Below, piece by piece: positions 36,482 to 46,648 of a stretch of DNA of 64,000 nucleotides. Made by a program: the position numbers and the translations under genes. Under the pieces are notes generated by a model that did no database searches, was not told the DNA's origin, and saw only the letters and a list, made by a program, of their open reading frames with translations. How positions within the stretch are numbered: position 1 is the stretch's first letter; each line of letters opens with the position of its first letter. Source of the DNA: Promethearchaeota archaeon (GTDB lineage Archaea > Asgardarchaeota > Lokiarchaeia > Sigyniarchaeales > SOKP01); assembly GCA_019058245.1 (NCBI GenBank), contig JAHPZJ010000013.1, positions 9,166-73,165 on the forward strand, written 5' to 3'.

Positions 36482-36913
36482 ATGTCTAAGTCAAAAAAAA
36501 AAGTAGATAAAAAGAATTTTCATCCTAATATTTTATGTTTTTGTTGTAACTGGTGCAGCTATGCCGGAGCTGATTTAGCTGGTGTATCTCGTTTTCAATA
36601 TCCTTCCACAATTAGAATTTTAAGGGTAATGTGCTCAGGTAGAGTAGATCCTGCTTTCATTTTGGAAGCTTTTAAAGATGGCATTGATGGAGTCATTGTA
36701 ACAGGATGTCACATAGGAGATTGTCATTATTTGAAAGGAAATGAATTTGCGAGGGATAGATTTGAACGCTTTAAAGAGGTGCTAAAAATATTTAATCTTG
36801 ATAAAAGATTTAAACTTGAATGGGTAAGTGCTTCTGAAGGGAAACGATTCGCTGAAGTTATAACAGAATTTACTAATAAAATAAAGAATTTAGGACCATT
36901 GCAAGCTTTATAA
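36482..36913 (+). CDS. mvhD: MvhD-like [2Fe-2S] protein, copy 1
   Basis: 143 residues. MvhD family: [18 protein letters not shown] near 18-35, [12 protein letters not shown] and [14 protein letters not shown] provide the cluster Cys; [19 protein letters not shown] is the C-terminal signature. MvhD links an electron-input module (hydrogenase, formate dehydrogenase or FrhB) to HdrA. It follows HdrA by 18 bases and closes the first Cys-type Hdr operon. The start ATG has GGTG seven bases upstream. All Cys here correspond to Cys or Sec in the VhuD-like protein at 28938. Confidence 0.93.
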   Translation: MSKSKKKVDKKNFHPNILCFCCNWCSYAGADLAGVSRFQYPSTIRILRVMCSGRVDPAFILEAFKDGIDGVIVTGCHIGDCHYLKGNEFARDRFERFKEVLKIFNLDKRFKLEWVSASEGKRFAEVITEFTNKIKNLGPLQAL

Positions 36914-37049
36914 AATTATTTAATTTTATTCATTTTTATTTATATGTATGGAAAGATAAATTCAGTGTCTAATTTCAATGAAAATTTAATGAATAATAAC
37001 GAATTTGTTCAGTAGATTTTACAGTGTCTTGAAAATTCTTTTTTTTATA

Positions 37050-37601
37050 TTAATAATATTCTGGTATCGGCCGAAGTAGGGTTATTGGAACAATAATACT
37101 AAAAATCAATCCTATTGTATTTATAATAATTCCAAAGATTCCGATTATACTTCCAGCTTTTTCCATATCATTATAAGGCTCGAGTTTTACTGCTTTTGAG
37201 TCACTCATTCTAGAATAAATACCCAAGATTAATCCTCCCGCACGCAAAAATAAAATAACAAAAAATGCAACTAAACGCAATCTAAGATTATAATAAGAAT
37301 CAATATACATATACATGTAAGGAAAACCAAAATTAATACCCATATAAAATGTTGCTATTCCTATACTAATAGAAACTAAGGCGAACCAAAAACTCATATA
37401 AGAATATTTTCCCGGAACCCCCTTTTGTAAAGTAGTTTGTGGTTTAACAGGAACATAATATATTTGAGGTGATGGTTCATTTCGAAATCTCTCACTTTTG
37501 GACTCAGACGTTTTAGAAGCAGTTACAATTTCAGCTCCACAATTATGACAGAATTTTTGATTTGGCGCAATTAAATCTTTACCACATTCAGGACAAAACA
37601 T
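37050..37601 (-). CDS. N-terminal zinc-ribbon membrane protein, tandem copy 1
   Basis: 183 residues: zinc ribbon MFCPECG and FCHNCG (C3, C6, C18, C21), a polar linker with FRNEPSPQIYYVPVKPQTT, then three hydrophobic segments. It is a near twin of the gene at 37856-38383, and the same family as 8-511. The linker and upstream DNA are almost identical between the tandem copies while the membrane parts differ more. It interrupts the strand of the Hdr cluster, being on the minus strand. Confidence 0.75.
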   Translation of the reverse strand: MFCPECGKDLIAPNQKFCHNCGAEIVTASKTSESKSERFRNEPSPQIYYVPVKPQTTLQKGVPGKYSYMSFWFALVSISIGIATFYMGINFGFPYMYMYIDSYYNLRLRLVAFFVILFLRAGGLILGIYSRMSDSKAVKLEPYNDMEKAGSIIGIFGIIINTIGLIFSIIVPITLLRPIPEYY

Positions 37602-37725
37602 AAAATGTTACCTAATTTAATCTACTATTTTATAATTCACTATGGATTACTTAATAATATTTCTTAGCATACCTTTTAAACTTTCTCCATTATTGATAGA
37701 CTATTTGGAAAATCTCACTAGTTTT
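37430..37725. repeat. tandem duplication unit, copy 1
   Basis: About 300 bases covering the 5' part and upstream region of the zinc-ribbon gene recur with few changes at about 38210-38506, offset by about 780 bases. The shared part includes both starts and some 120 bases of upstream DNA, so the copies have matching promoters. Confidence 0.8.
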
Positions 37726-37855
37726 AAATTGATATCATTAAAGCATTTTATGCTGATTGAAAAAGATAATTTCTAATCTGATTTTTTTACAATTTCCTTT
37801 AAAAAAAAATAAATTTGTTCATTAGAATTCAACAAAAAATTAATTTTACTACCCT

Positions 37856-38383
37856 TTAATAATAATATTCTGATAATGGTAGATGTAGGGAGATTAGAAC
37901 AATAGTTGAAATAACAATTCCAATTGCATTTATAACAATGGCAATGACACTAGAAACACTTCCAGATTTTTCAAGATCATTATGAGGCTCGAGTTTTAAA
38001 GCTTTAAAGCTACTAATTTTAGAATAAATACCTAAGATTAATCCTACCACACGTAATAACAAGATAATAGAATTTAAAACTATAGACCCTCTAATATTAT
38101 AATATACATTAAAAAAGTATCTAAAAAAATACGTTCCTACTCCTATTACGAAAGAAACAAATGCAAACCAAAAGCATATATAAGAATATTTCCCAGGGGG
38201 ACCCTTTTGTAAAGTAGTTTGTGGTTTAACAGGAACATAACATATTTGAGGTGATGGTTCATTTTGAAATCTCTCACTTTTGGACTCAGATATTTTAGAA
38301 GCAGCTATAACTTCAGTTCCACAATTATGACAGAATTTTTGATTTGGCGCAATTAAATCTATACCACATTCAGGACAAAACAT
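37856..38383 (-). CDS. N-terminal zinc-ribbon membrane protein, tandem copy 2
   Basis: 175 residues with the same layout as its neighbour: C3, C6, C18, C21 zinc ribbon, the linker FQNEPSPQICYVPVKPQTT, then membrane segments at about 70-90, 105-125 and 145-170. It is the product of a recent duplication of about 780 bases. Function unknown. Confidence 0.75.
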   Translation of the reverse strand: MFCPECGIDLIAPNQKFCHNCGTEVIAASKISESKSERFQNEPSPQICYVPVKPQTTLQKGPPGKYSYICFWFAFVSFVIGVGTYFFRYFFNVYYNIRGSIVLNSIILLLRVVGLILGIYSKISSFKALKLEPHNDLEKSGSVSSVIAIVINAIGIVISTIVLISLHLPLSEYYY

Positions 38384-38506
38384 AAAATGTTACCTAATTT
38401 AATCTACTATTTTATAATTCACTATGGATTTGTTAATAATATTTCTTGGCATACCTTTTAAACTTTCTCCATTATTGATAAACCATTTGGAAAATAACAC
38501 TAGTTT
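38210..38506. repeat. tandem duplication unit, copy 2
   Basis: Second copy of the repeat described at 37430-37725. Confidence 0.8.
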
Positions 38507-39019
38507 GATTTGAAATAATAAGAAATGATTTTATAAGAAAAAATAATGATAAAAATATTTTTTTTTGGATGTATAGTTTTTTCATTATCTATAAAAATTA
38601 CTTTTTTCTTGATCAATTTCATAATTCTTAAAGGAATTTCTGTAGGGAATGGATCATGGAATCTTGTCTTATTATCATAAAGAGTCAAAATGAAGGTAAT
38701 CAGCAATATAGGAAAGAAAAAACGCCGATATCAGGCATAATCAGAGAGAAACTTATCGATCATGATCTCGAAGTAAGGAAATTTTGACCTAAACAGACAA
38801 AATGTTCGTAAAGGTACAGAAATGGAGGATGATCTGATTGAATAGGAATAGTCTGACTCGAAAAAAGCTTGGGATTGATCATCTTCAAAGCAAAAAGTGT
38901 AGGATTCTGATCATTTTTTATAAAAATATTTATATAATTACATTTCTTTTATTCTTATTCAACGAAAGAAAAATGTGGAAAACTAACATTTATCAAAAAA
39001 AAATAAAAAGTGTTAAATA
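38507..39019. other. non-coding stretch with possible decayed reading frames
   Basis: Upstream of the second Hdr unit. From about 38680 to 38900 the base composition is less AT-biased than the flanks, and short frames broken by several stops are seen (for example ISGIIREKLIDHDLEVRKF near 38730), suggesting an eroded gene that I cannot identify. A TATA-like TTTATATA lies near 38928. A 15-codon frame (38973-39020) ends with TAA overlapping the hdrA ATG as TAATG, like the HdrCB-HdrA junctions. Confidence 0.35.
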
Positions 39020-42000
39020 ATGGAAGGATCAGTCTTAGTTATTGGTGGTGGGATAGCAGGGATACAATGTTCATTAGATTTAACTGAATTAGGGTTTAAA
39101 GTTTATTTAGTAGAAAAAACACCTTCGATTGGAGGTAGAATGGCTCAGCTTGATAAAACTTTTCCTACAAATGATTGTAGTTTATGTATTCTTGCTCCTA
39201 AAATGGTAGAAGTATTTAGAAATCCAAATATTGAATTAATGACTTATCATGAAGTTCAAAAAGTCTCAGGAAAATCAGGAAATTTCGCAGTTACCATTAT
39301 AAAAAAACCTCGATATATTGATGAGACAAAATGTAAAGGTTGTGGTGACTGTGCTGGTAGATGTCCGAAAATTGAAGCTCCTAATATTTTTGATATGAAT
39401 TTAGGTAAAAGAAAGTCTATTTATATTCCTTTTCCTCAAGCAGTTCCTCCAGTTTATTTAATAGATCCCGAATTATGCTTAAAACTTACTAAAGGTGTAT
39501 GTGGGGTTTGTGAGAAAGTATGTAAGGCAGAAGCAATAGATTATGATCAACAACCACAAGAAATAAAATTGAAAGTTGGTGCTGTCGTTGTTGCTACAGG
39601 TTATGACATGTTAGGAGCAGACTTAACCTCAAGATGGGGTTATAATTATAAAAATGTTGTAACAGCTCTAGAATATGAACGAATGCTATCTGCTTCTGGA
39701 CCTTTTGGAGGTCATTTATTACGTCCAAGTGATGAGAAGGAACCAAATGTAATTGCGTTTATACAATGTGCCGGTTCGAGAGATATACGGGAGGGAATTC
39801 CATATTGTTCTTCTGTTTGTTGCATGTATACTGCTAAAGAAGCTATTATTACTAAAGAGCACTCTGAAAATTCAAAGTGTTTTGTTTTTAGACACGATGT
39901 TAGAGCCTATGGTAAAAACTTTTATGAATTTACTCAGAGAGCTCAAGAAGAATATGGAGTAAAATATTTCCAAACTAAAATTAGTAGAATATTAGAAGAT
40001 CCAGAGACAAATGATTTAGTAATTCATTATGAAGATCTAAAAAGGGGTAAATTTAAGGATTTTAAAGCAAATTTAGTAGTATTAGCTACACCTTTAGTTC
40101 CTTCAGCAGGTACTAAGGAATTAGCAAAAATTTTAGGTATCGAATTGGATGATTATAATTTCTTTAAAGAAAAATCATATTATACTAAATCTTTATCCTC
40201 TAAGGAAGGTATTTTTCTAGCTGGATTTTGTCAAGGTCCAATGGATATACCAGAAACAGTTGCTGATGCTAGTGGGGTAGCGGCACAAGTAGCAACTTTA
40301 CTTAATTCCTACAAATTTACAGAAACAAAAGAAAAGATTATCGAGATACCAGAAAAAATTGTCAAAGAAACGGATACACCTAGAATTGGAGTTCTTATTT
40401 GTCATTGTGGTATTAATATTGGAAAGTATATTGATATTCCTCAAGTTATAGAACATATAAAATTATTACCTAATGTAATTTTTTGCGAAGATAACTTATA
40501 CTCTTGTAGTTCAGATTCCCAAAAACGAATCAAAGAAGTGATAAGCGAATATAATTTAAATAGATTTATTGTAGCATCTTGTACTCCAAGAACGCATGAA
40601 TCTTTATTCCAAGAGACATGTCAAGAAGCGGGTTTAAATAAATATTTATTTGATATGGTGAATATCCGTGATCAATGTTCATGGGTACATATGACGGAAA
40701 AAGAGCTTGCCACGGAAAAAGCAATTGATTTAATAAGAATGGGAATTGCTAAATCAAGATTATTAAAATCACAAGTAGAAAAAAAATTGAAAATAACTCA
40801 AACTGCATTGGTAATCGGTGGGGGAATATCTGGGATGACTGCCGCTTTAAATATTGCACATCAAGGCTTTACTGTTTATCTTATAGAAAAAGAGAAGTAC
40901 TTGGGTGGAAATTTAAGATACTTAAATATGCTATATCCTACTCAAGAGGATGCTTCAGTCTTATTAAATGAGACCATAGTTAAGGTTGAAAAGAATAAAA
41001 GCATTCAACTCTTTTTAAATTCCAAATTAGATGATATTAACGGATATCTTGGTAATTATAATGTTTATATTATCGATTCAGATAATCAGATCCATGAGTT
41101 AAAAATTGGTACAATTATTGTTGCTACTGGTGGACAAGAATTAAAACCTAATGAATTTTTTAACTATACATATACAAACCACAATGTAATTACACAACTA
41201 CAACTAGAGCAGAGACTAAAGGATGAAGATCAATCATGGTTACGTAAACTAAATCATATTACTACTCTATTATGTGTAAATGCTAGGCAAGAAGAGGGGA
41301 TAACTTATTGTTCAAACATATGTTGTGAAAGTGCTATAAAGAATATTAATCTGTTAAAAGAATTAAAGCAAGACCTAAAATTAATAGTTCTCTATAGGGA
41401 TCTTCAGATGGCAAAGAAAGAATTTGAAAGATATTATCGCGAACGAAGAAAAGATGCTATTTTTTTGAGATATGATTTAGATAATCCCCCTTCAATTAAA
41501 GAGATAAATGGTGGAACAAGTAAATTTGAAATTGAAGTTTTTGACACCAATTTGCAAGATAACCTCAAATTTAATACAGATTTAATAGTACTTTCGACCC
41601 CTATGGTTCCAGCAGACAATTTAGATGAGCTAGCTAAGATGCTCAAGGTACCCCTAGATAAAAATGGTTTTTTTCTCGAGGCTCACGTCAAATTAAGACC
41701 ATTAGATTTTGCGACTGACGGAATCTTCTTGTGTGGGTGTGCCCATTGGCCAAAAAATATACAAGATTCAATATCACAAGCAAATGGCGCAGCAGGAAGA
41801 GCGTGTAGATTTTTAAGTGCTGAAGAAATAACCACATCTGGATTAGTAGCAGAAGTAGATCAAGAAAGGTGTATAGGATGTGGAACATGTGAAGAAGCAT
41901 GCTCGTATAACGCAATAGAAATCACAGAAATCATAAAAGAATTCGAAGAGGTAAGTTTACCTGTAAAAAAATTTTCTGTAAATGCTGGTTTATGTAAAGG

Positions 42001-42100
42001 ATGTGGAACTTGTGCGGTGAATTGTCCCTCTGGAGCCATTTCTATTAAACATTATGATTTTGAACAAATTAGTGCTATGATTAAGACATTGGCAATGTAA
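39020..42100 (+). CDS. hdrA: double-length HdrA, copy 2
   Basis: 1026 residues with the same two-half plan as the protein at 33422: FAD site GGGIAG, DKTFPTNDCSLCILAPKMVEV, CKGCGDCAGRCPK and a CGVCEKVCK-type second cluster, then at about 455 CHCGINIGK, YSCSSDSQ, ASCTPRTHE and IRDQCSWVH, a second FAD domain (GGGISGM) and two terminal ferredoxin motifs (CIGCGTCEEACS, CKGCGTCAVNCP). The second FAD domain is followed by LCVNARQEEGITYCSN, shared with copy 3 only. No HdrC precedes it directly; an HdrCB fusion follows at 42252. Copies 2 and 3 are close paralogs and may form a heteromer or serve different partners. Confidence 0.92.
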   Translation: MEGSVLVIGGGIAGIQCSLDLTELGFKVYLVEKTPSIGGRMAQLDKTFPTNDCSLCILAPKMVEVFRNPNIELMTYHEVQKVSGKSGNFAVTIIKKPRYIDETKCKGCGDCAGRCPKIEAPNIFDMNLGKRKSIYIPFPQAVPPVYLIDPELCLKLTKGVCGVCEKVCKAEAIDYDQQPQEIKLKVGAVVVATGYDMLGADLTSRWGYNYKNVVTALEYERMLSASGPFGGHLLRPSDEKEPNVIAFIQCAGSRDIREGIPYCSSVCCMYTAKEAIITKEHSENSKCFVFRHDVRAYGKNFYEFTQRAQEEYGVKYFQTKISRILEDPETNDLVIHYEDLKRGKFKDFKANLVVLATPLVPSAGTKELAKILGIELDDYNFFKEKSYYTKSLSSKEGIFLAGFCQGPMDIPETVADASGVAAQVATLLNSYKFTETKEKIIEIPEKIVKETDTPRIGVLICHCGINIGKYIDIPQVIEHIKLLPNVIFCEDNLYSCSSDSQKRIKEVISEYNLNRFIVASCTPRTHESLFQETCQEAGLNKYLFDMVNIRDQCSWVHMTEKELATEKAIDLIRMGIAKSRLLKSQVEKKLKITQTALVIGGGISGMTAALNIAHQGFTVYLIEKEKYLGGNLRYLNMLYPTQEDASVLLNETIVKVEKNKSIQLFLNSKLDDINGYLGNYNVYIIDSDNQIHELKIGTIIVATGGQELKPNEFFNYTYTNHNVITQLQLEQRLKDEDQSWLRKLNHITTLLCVNARQEEGITYCSNICCESAIKNINLLKELKQDLKLIVLYRDLQMAKKEFERYYRERRKDAIFLRYDLDNPPSIKEINGGTSKFEIEVFDTNLQDNLKFNTDLIVLSTPMVPADNLDELAKMLKVPLDKNGFFLEAHVKLRPLDFATDGIFLCGCAHWPKNIQDSISQANGAAGRACRFLSAEEITTSGLVAEVDQERCIGCGTCEEACSYNAIEITEIIKEFEEVSLPVKKFSVNAGLCKGCGTCAVNCPSGAISIKHYDFEQISAMIKTLAM

Positions 42101-42251
42101 TTTTGAATTAATAGTAATCAATGATTATCATAATCTTAATTTCTTATTTGACATTTGAGTTATGAAATCTAATCAGAAAAAATAAATTATTTCCTTTTTT
42201 TTCCTATTCATCATTAGTTCAAATTAATTAAAGTTCCATTAATCAAAAAAA

Positions 42252-43532
42252 GTGAATATTATTACTGAAACTTCAAAAGTAGATGATTCGAAAGAACTTA
42301 AAGATAATATCGAACCTTTTTTAGAAAAAATTTATGAACCTGATATAAGAAAATTATTATTAAGATGTTATCAGTGTGTTCGTTGTAGTGGTGTTTGTCA
42401 GCTTAGTAAGGTTCAGACATTTGAACCAAGTAGAATAATTCAAATGATATTAGAGGGTTTTGAAAATAAGATCATTGAAAGTGGTGTTTTGTGGGATTGT
42501 TTAACATGTAACGCTTGTCTACAGAACTGTCCTGAGGGAATAAATTTTGCAGACATAGTGAGAATGGCAAAATACAAAATGCGAGAATCTTATAATCAAA
42601 ATCCAGAGGATATTATTGCTCATAAGGGTGTATATACTACAATATCAGAAATAATGAGTGAATCTCATATAAATCCAGATAGATCTATGGAATGGGTTCC
42701 TAAGGACTGTGAGATTTCAAGACAAGGAAATATTATGTATTATGTAGGATGCTTACCATATTTTAATTTTGAGTTTGAAAATTCAGATTCTATAGCGCAA
42801 AGCACATTAAAAATATTATATCAGATTGAAAAAGAACCAATAGTAGTTCTTCAAGATGAAATATGCTGTGGACATGATCTATATTGGGGTCAAGGTAAAC
42901 TTAAAGAATTTATTAATTTAGCAAGGAGAAATATAAAAAAAATCGAAGAAACTGGAGTTAAAACAATCATAACTGCCTGTGCTGAATGTTATAGAACATT
43001 AAAAGTTGATTATCCAAAGATTTTTGAAGATTTTGATAAAAAATTTGCTATAAAACATTTAATTGAGTATATTTATGAAAATTGGAAAGCTAATAAAATT
43101 GAATTTAAGAATCCCTCTCAAAAGGAAGAGCCTATCCCATTTACTTATCATGATCCATGTCGACTAAGTCGTTTTTTACCTAAAGATAGTAGTATAATAG
43201 ATAATGTCCGTGAAATTTTCTCTCATTTAAAAAATCTAGGATATAAGTTCAATGAAATGCTACATAATAAAACTGATGCTTTATGTTGTGGTGTGAGTTC
43301 TTGGATGAATTGTAATGATCGTTCAAAAGCTTTACGATACAAAAGGCTATTAGAAGCTAAAGATGCCGGAGATATTATGGTCACATCATGTCCCAAATGC
43401 AAAATGCATTTATCATGTTTACAAAAAGATTATGAGGATATATCCTCTATCGAAATTGTAGATTTTTCTGAATTTTTAGTCAATTTAATATCTATTGTTG
43501 ATTCTACTCAAGAAAAGGAGGTAGAGCAATAA
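42252..43532 (+). CDS. hdrD: HdrC-HdrB fusion (HdrD-like), copy 2
   Basis: 426 residues from GTG. Motifs match copy 1: CYQCVRCSGVCQ and CLTCNACLQNCPE for the cubane clusters; CCGHDLYWGQ, CAECYRT, DPCRLSRF, CCGVSSWMNC and CPKCKMHL for the two CCG domains. The upstream AGTGA is five bases before ATT ACT GAA, and the GTG has no SD of its own, so ATT (42261) is a possible real start. The stop overlaps the next hdrA as TAATG. It should reduce an unknown disulfide, or work in reverse, using electrons from HdrA. Confidence 0.9.
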   Translation: MNIITETSKVDDSKELKDNIEPFLEKIYEPDIRKLLLRCYQCVRCSGVCQLSKVQTFEPSRIIQMILEGFENKIIESGVLWDCLTCNACLQNCPEGINFADIVRMAKYKMRESYNQNPEDIIAHKGVYTTISEIMSESHINPDRSMEWVPKDCEISRQGNIMYYVGCLPYFNFEFENSDSIAQSTLKILYQIEKEPIVVLQDEICCGHDLYWGQGKLKEFINLARRNIKKIEETGVKTIITACAECYRTLKVDYPKIFEDFDKKFAIKHLIEYIYENWKANKIEFKNPSQKEEPIPFTYHDPCRLSRFLPKDSSIIDNVREIFSHLKNLGYKFNEMLHNKTDALCCGVSSWMNCNDRSKALRYKRLLEAKDAGDIMVTSCPKCKMHLSCLQKDYEDISSIEIVDFSEFLVNLISIVDSTQEKEVEQ

Positions 43533-46500
43533 TGGAAGGAGCAGTGTTAGTAATTGGAGGAGGTATAGCAGGTATCCAAATTTCTCTAGATCTTACAGAA
43601 TTAGGATTTAAAGTGTATTTAGTAGAAAAATCACCTTCCATCGGAGGGAGAATGGCTCAATTAGATAAAACTTTTCCAACATTAGATTGTTCATTATGTA
43701 TCTTAGCCCCAAAAATGGTTGAAGTATTTCGGAATCCAAATGTTGAATTGATGACGTATCATGAGGTATTAAACATTGATGGTGAACCAGGTGATTTTAC
43801 AGCAAAAATTTTAAAGAAACCAAGATATATTGATGAATCTAAATGTAAAGGATGTGGAGAATGTGCCAATAAATGTCCTAAAATCTTAGCTCCAAATCTT
43901 TTTGAAATGAATATTGGGAAAAGAAAGTCAGTATATATTCCTTTTCCTCAAGCGGTACCCCCTATCTACTTAATTGATTCCGAAATGTGTTTGTATTTAA
44001 AAAAGGGGGTATGTCAAGTGTGTAAAAAAGTATGTCCTGCTGATGCAATAGATTTTGAACAAAAAGCTGAAGAATTCGAAATTAAAGTTGGAGCAGTTGT
44101 AGTTGCTACCGGTTTTGAAATGCCTGCTGATAAGTTATCTTCAAGATGGGGTTATAGATTCGAAAATGTTGTAAGTGCTCTTGAATATGAAAGGATATTA
44201 TGTGCATCTGGACCATTTGGAGGTCATGTTACTCGATTAAGTGATGAAAAGGAACCTGAAGTAATTGCATTTATTCAATGTGCGGGTTCTAGAGATCTTC
44301 ATGAAAATGTACCTTTTTGTTCCAGCGTTTGTTGCACTTATACAGCAAAACAAGCAATAATAACACAAGAACATTCAGAGAATTCAGAATGTTATGTTTT
44401 TCGACATGATATTCGAGCTTATGGTAAAAATTTCTATGAATTCACACAAAGAGCTCAGAATGAATATGGAGTAAAATACTTTCAATCAAAAATAAGTAAA
44501 ATTGAAGAAGATTCAGAGACAAAAGATCTAATTATACATTATGAAGATTTAAAGTCTGGAGAATTTAAAGATTTCCGAGCAAATTTAGTTGTTTTAGCAT
44601 CGCCCTTAGTTCCATCTAAAGGTGTTCAAGAATTATCGAATTCTCTAGGTATTGAACTAGATAAGTATAATTTCTTTCAAGAAAAATCATATTTTGACAA
44701 ATTAAAATCCTCTAGGAATGGAGTTTATTTATGTGGATTTTGTCAAGGACCAATGGACATTCCAGAAACAGTTGCTGATGCTAGTGGAGTAGCAGCTCAA
44801 ATTGCTGATTTATTAAGTTCTGTTAAATATACACAAATGAAAGAAAAAACAGTAGATGTGCCTGAAAAAGAAGTAAAAATCACAGATGAACCAAGAATTG
44901 GAGTAATGGTCTGTCATTGCGGAATCAATATTGCAAATTATGTAGATGTGCCAAAAGTTGTAGAATATATCAAGGAATTACCAAATGTTGTGGTATGCGA
45001 ATCCAATTTATATTCATGTTCTTCTGACTCTCAAATTAGGATTAAAGAATTAATTGCTGAACACAATTTAAATCGTTTTATCGTAGCCTCATGCACGCCT
45101 AGAACTCATGAATCTTTATTTCAAGAAACATGTCAGGAAGCAGGATTAAATAAATATCTGTTTGAGCTTGTTAATATTAGAGATCAGTGCTCATGGGTTC
45201 ATATGACAGAAAAAGACGCAGCAACAGAAAAAGCTATTGATTTAATTAGAATGCATGTAGCTAAATCAAAATTATTAAAACCCCAGAGAGAAGATAAAAT
45301 AGATATTACCCATACAGCATTAGTCATTGGTGGTGGTGTTTCCGGTATGACTGCAGCACTTAATATCGCAAATCAAGGATTTAAAACTTTTCTTGTAGAA
45401 AAAGAAGATGAATTAGGTGGAAACCTAAAATTCCTAAACGTTTTATATCCCGTTCATAAAAATGCTTTAGAACTTTTAAATGAATTAAAAGAGAAAATAA
45501 ATAAGAACAACAACATTCAAGTTTATCTAAATGCTGGATTAAGCAATATTAAGGGATATGTTGGCAATTATGACGTAGTTATAACTGATTCAAATAATGA
45601 AATCCATGATGTAAAAATTGGAACAATAATAGTTGCTACTGGAGGTAAGGAACTTAAACCAACAGGATTGTTTGGATACAATGATAAGAGTAAGAATGTT
45701 ATGACTCAATTAGAGTTAGAGCAAAAATTAAAAAATAAAGATACAAAATGGTTAGAGGGAATAAACCGAGTAACCATAATTCTATGTGTAAACGCAAGAC
45801 AAAAGGAAGGTATTACTTACTGTTCTAACATATGTTGTGCAACGGCTTTAAAAAATGTTAGAATCTTAAAAGAATTGAAACCCGAATTAGAAATTGTTGT
45901 AATATATAGAGATTTACAAATGGCTAAGAAAGAATTCGAAGAATATTATCGTGAAAGAAGAAAAGATGCTATATTTTTAAGATACGATTTAGAAAATTTG
46001 CCAGAAGTAAAGTTGAAAAAAGGTACTTCTGAAAAATATCAGATAAAAGTATATGATACTAATTTAAAAGATAATATCGAATTTGAATCAGATTTAGTAA
46101 TACTTTCAACACCTATGGTTCCAGCAGAAAATTTAAAAGAATTAGCTATGATGTTGAAAGTTCCATTAGATAAGAATGGGTTCTTCTTGGAAGCACATGT
46201 TAAATTGCGACCATTGGATTTTGCTACTGACGGAATTTTCCTATGTGGATGTGCTCAATGGCCAAAAAATATTCAAGATTCAATTTCTCAAGCTAATGGT
46301 GCTGCTGGGAGAGCAAGTAGATTTCTCAGTGCAGATAAAATAACTACCTCTGGATTAGTTGCAGAAGTTTCAGAAGAAAAATGCATTGGATGTGGAGAAT
46401 GCGAGGATGTTTGTCCTTATAAAGCAATAACCCTCATAGAAATTGAAAAAGAATTTGAGGATATTACCATTAAAGTCAAAAAATCTAATATCAATGCTGC

Positions 46501-46639
46501 TGTATGTAAAGGATGTGGAACATGTGCTGCAACATGTAAGGTTGGTGCTATAATGGTTAAACATTATGATTTTGATCAAATTTCCACAATGATTGATTCA
46601 TATTTATTAGAAAAGGAGGAAATTAAAAACGGTCTATAG
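43532..46639 (+). CDS. hdrA: double-length HdrA, copy 3
   Basis: 1035 residues, closely related to copy 2 over its full length. FAD site GGGIAG, DKTFPTLDCSLCILAPKM, clusters CKGCGECANKCPK and CQVCKKVCPA, central CHCGINIAN, YSCSSDSQ, ASCTPRTHE, IRDQCSWVH, second GGGVSGM, and C-terminal CIGCGECEDVCP and CKGCGTCAATCK. It is translationally coupled to HdrCB upstream and followed by MvhD, so this operon (HdrCB-HdrA-MvhD) mirrors that at 32145-36913. Confidence 0.92.
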   Translation: MEGAVLVIGGGIAGIQISLDLTELGFKVYLVEKSPSIGGRMAQLDKTFPTLDCSLCILAPKMVEVFRNPNVELMTYHEVLNIDGEPGDFTAKILKKPRYIDESKCKGCGECANKCPKILAPNLFEMNIGKRKSVYIPFPQAVPPIYLIDSEMCLYLKKGVCQVCKKVCPADAIDFEQKAEEFEIKVGAVVVATGFEMPADKLSSRWGYRFENVVSALEYERILCASGPFGGHVTRLSDEKEPEVIAFIQCAGSRDLHENVPFCSSVCCTYTAKQAIITQEHSENSECYVFRHDIRAYGKNFYEFTQRAQNEYGVKYFQSKISKIEEDSETKDLIIHYEDLKSGEFKDFRANLVVLASPLVPSKGVQELSNSLGIELDKYNFFQEKSYFDKLKSSRNGVYLCGFCQGPMDIPETVADASGVAAQIADLLSSVKYTQMKEKTVDVPEKEVKITDEPRIGVMVCHCGINIANYVDVPKVVEYIKELPNVVVCESNLYSCSSDSQIRIKELIAEHNLNRFIVASCTPRTHESLFQETCQEAGLNKYLFELVNIRDQCSWVHMTEKDAATEKAIDLIRMHVAKSKLLKPQREDKIDITHTALVIGGGVSGMTAALNIANQGFKTFLVEKEDELGGNLKFLNVLYPVHKNALELLNELKEKINKNNNIQVYLNAGLSNIKGYVGNYDVVITDSNNEIHDVKIGTIIVATGGKELKPTGLFGYNDKSKNVMTQLELEQKLKNKDTKWLEGINRVTIILCVNARQKEGITYCSNICCATALKNVRILKELKPELEIVVIYRDLQMAKKEFEEYYRERRKDAIFLRYDLENLPEVKLKKGTSEKYQIKVYDTNLKDNIEFESDLVILSTPMVPAENLKELAMMLKVPLDKNGFFLEAHVKLRPLDFATDGIFLCGCAQWPKNIQDSISQANGAAGRASRFLSADKITTSGLVAEVSEEKCIGCGECEDVCPYKAITLIEIEKEFEDITIKVKKSNINAAVCKGCGTCAATCKVGAIMVKHYDFDQISTMIDSYLLEKEEIKNGL

Positions 46640-46648
46640 GTGATATTC

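Noticed and set aside
38838..39020. 60-residue gene overlapping hdrA copy 2
   Set aside because: No recognisable domain and AT-biased composition; only its last 15 codons, overlapping the hdrA start, may matter.
46640..46648. GTG start for mvhD copy 2
   Set aside because: The GTG is inside the AGGTGA SD that serves the ATG five bases later; homologs begin at that ATG.
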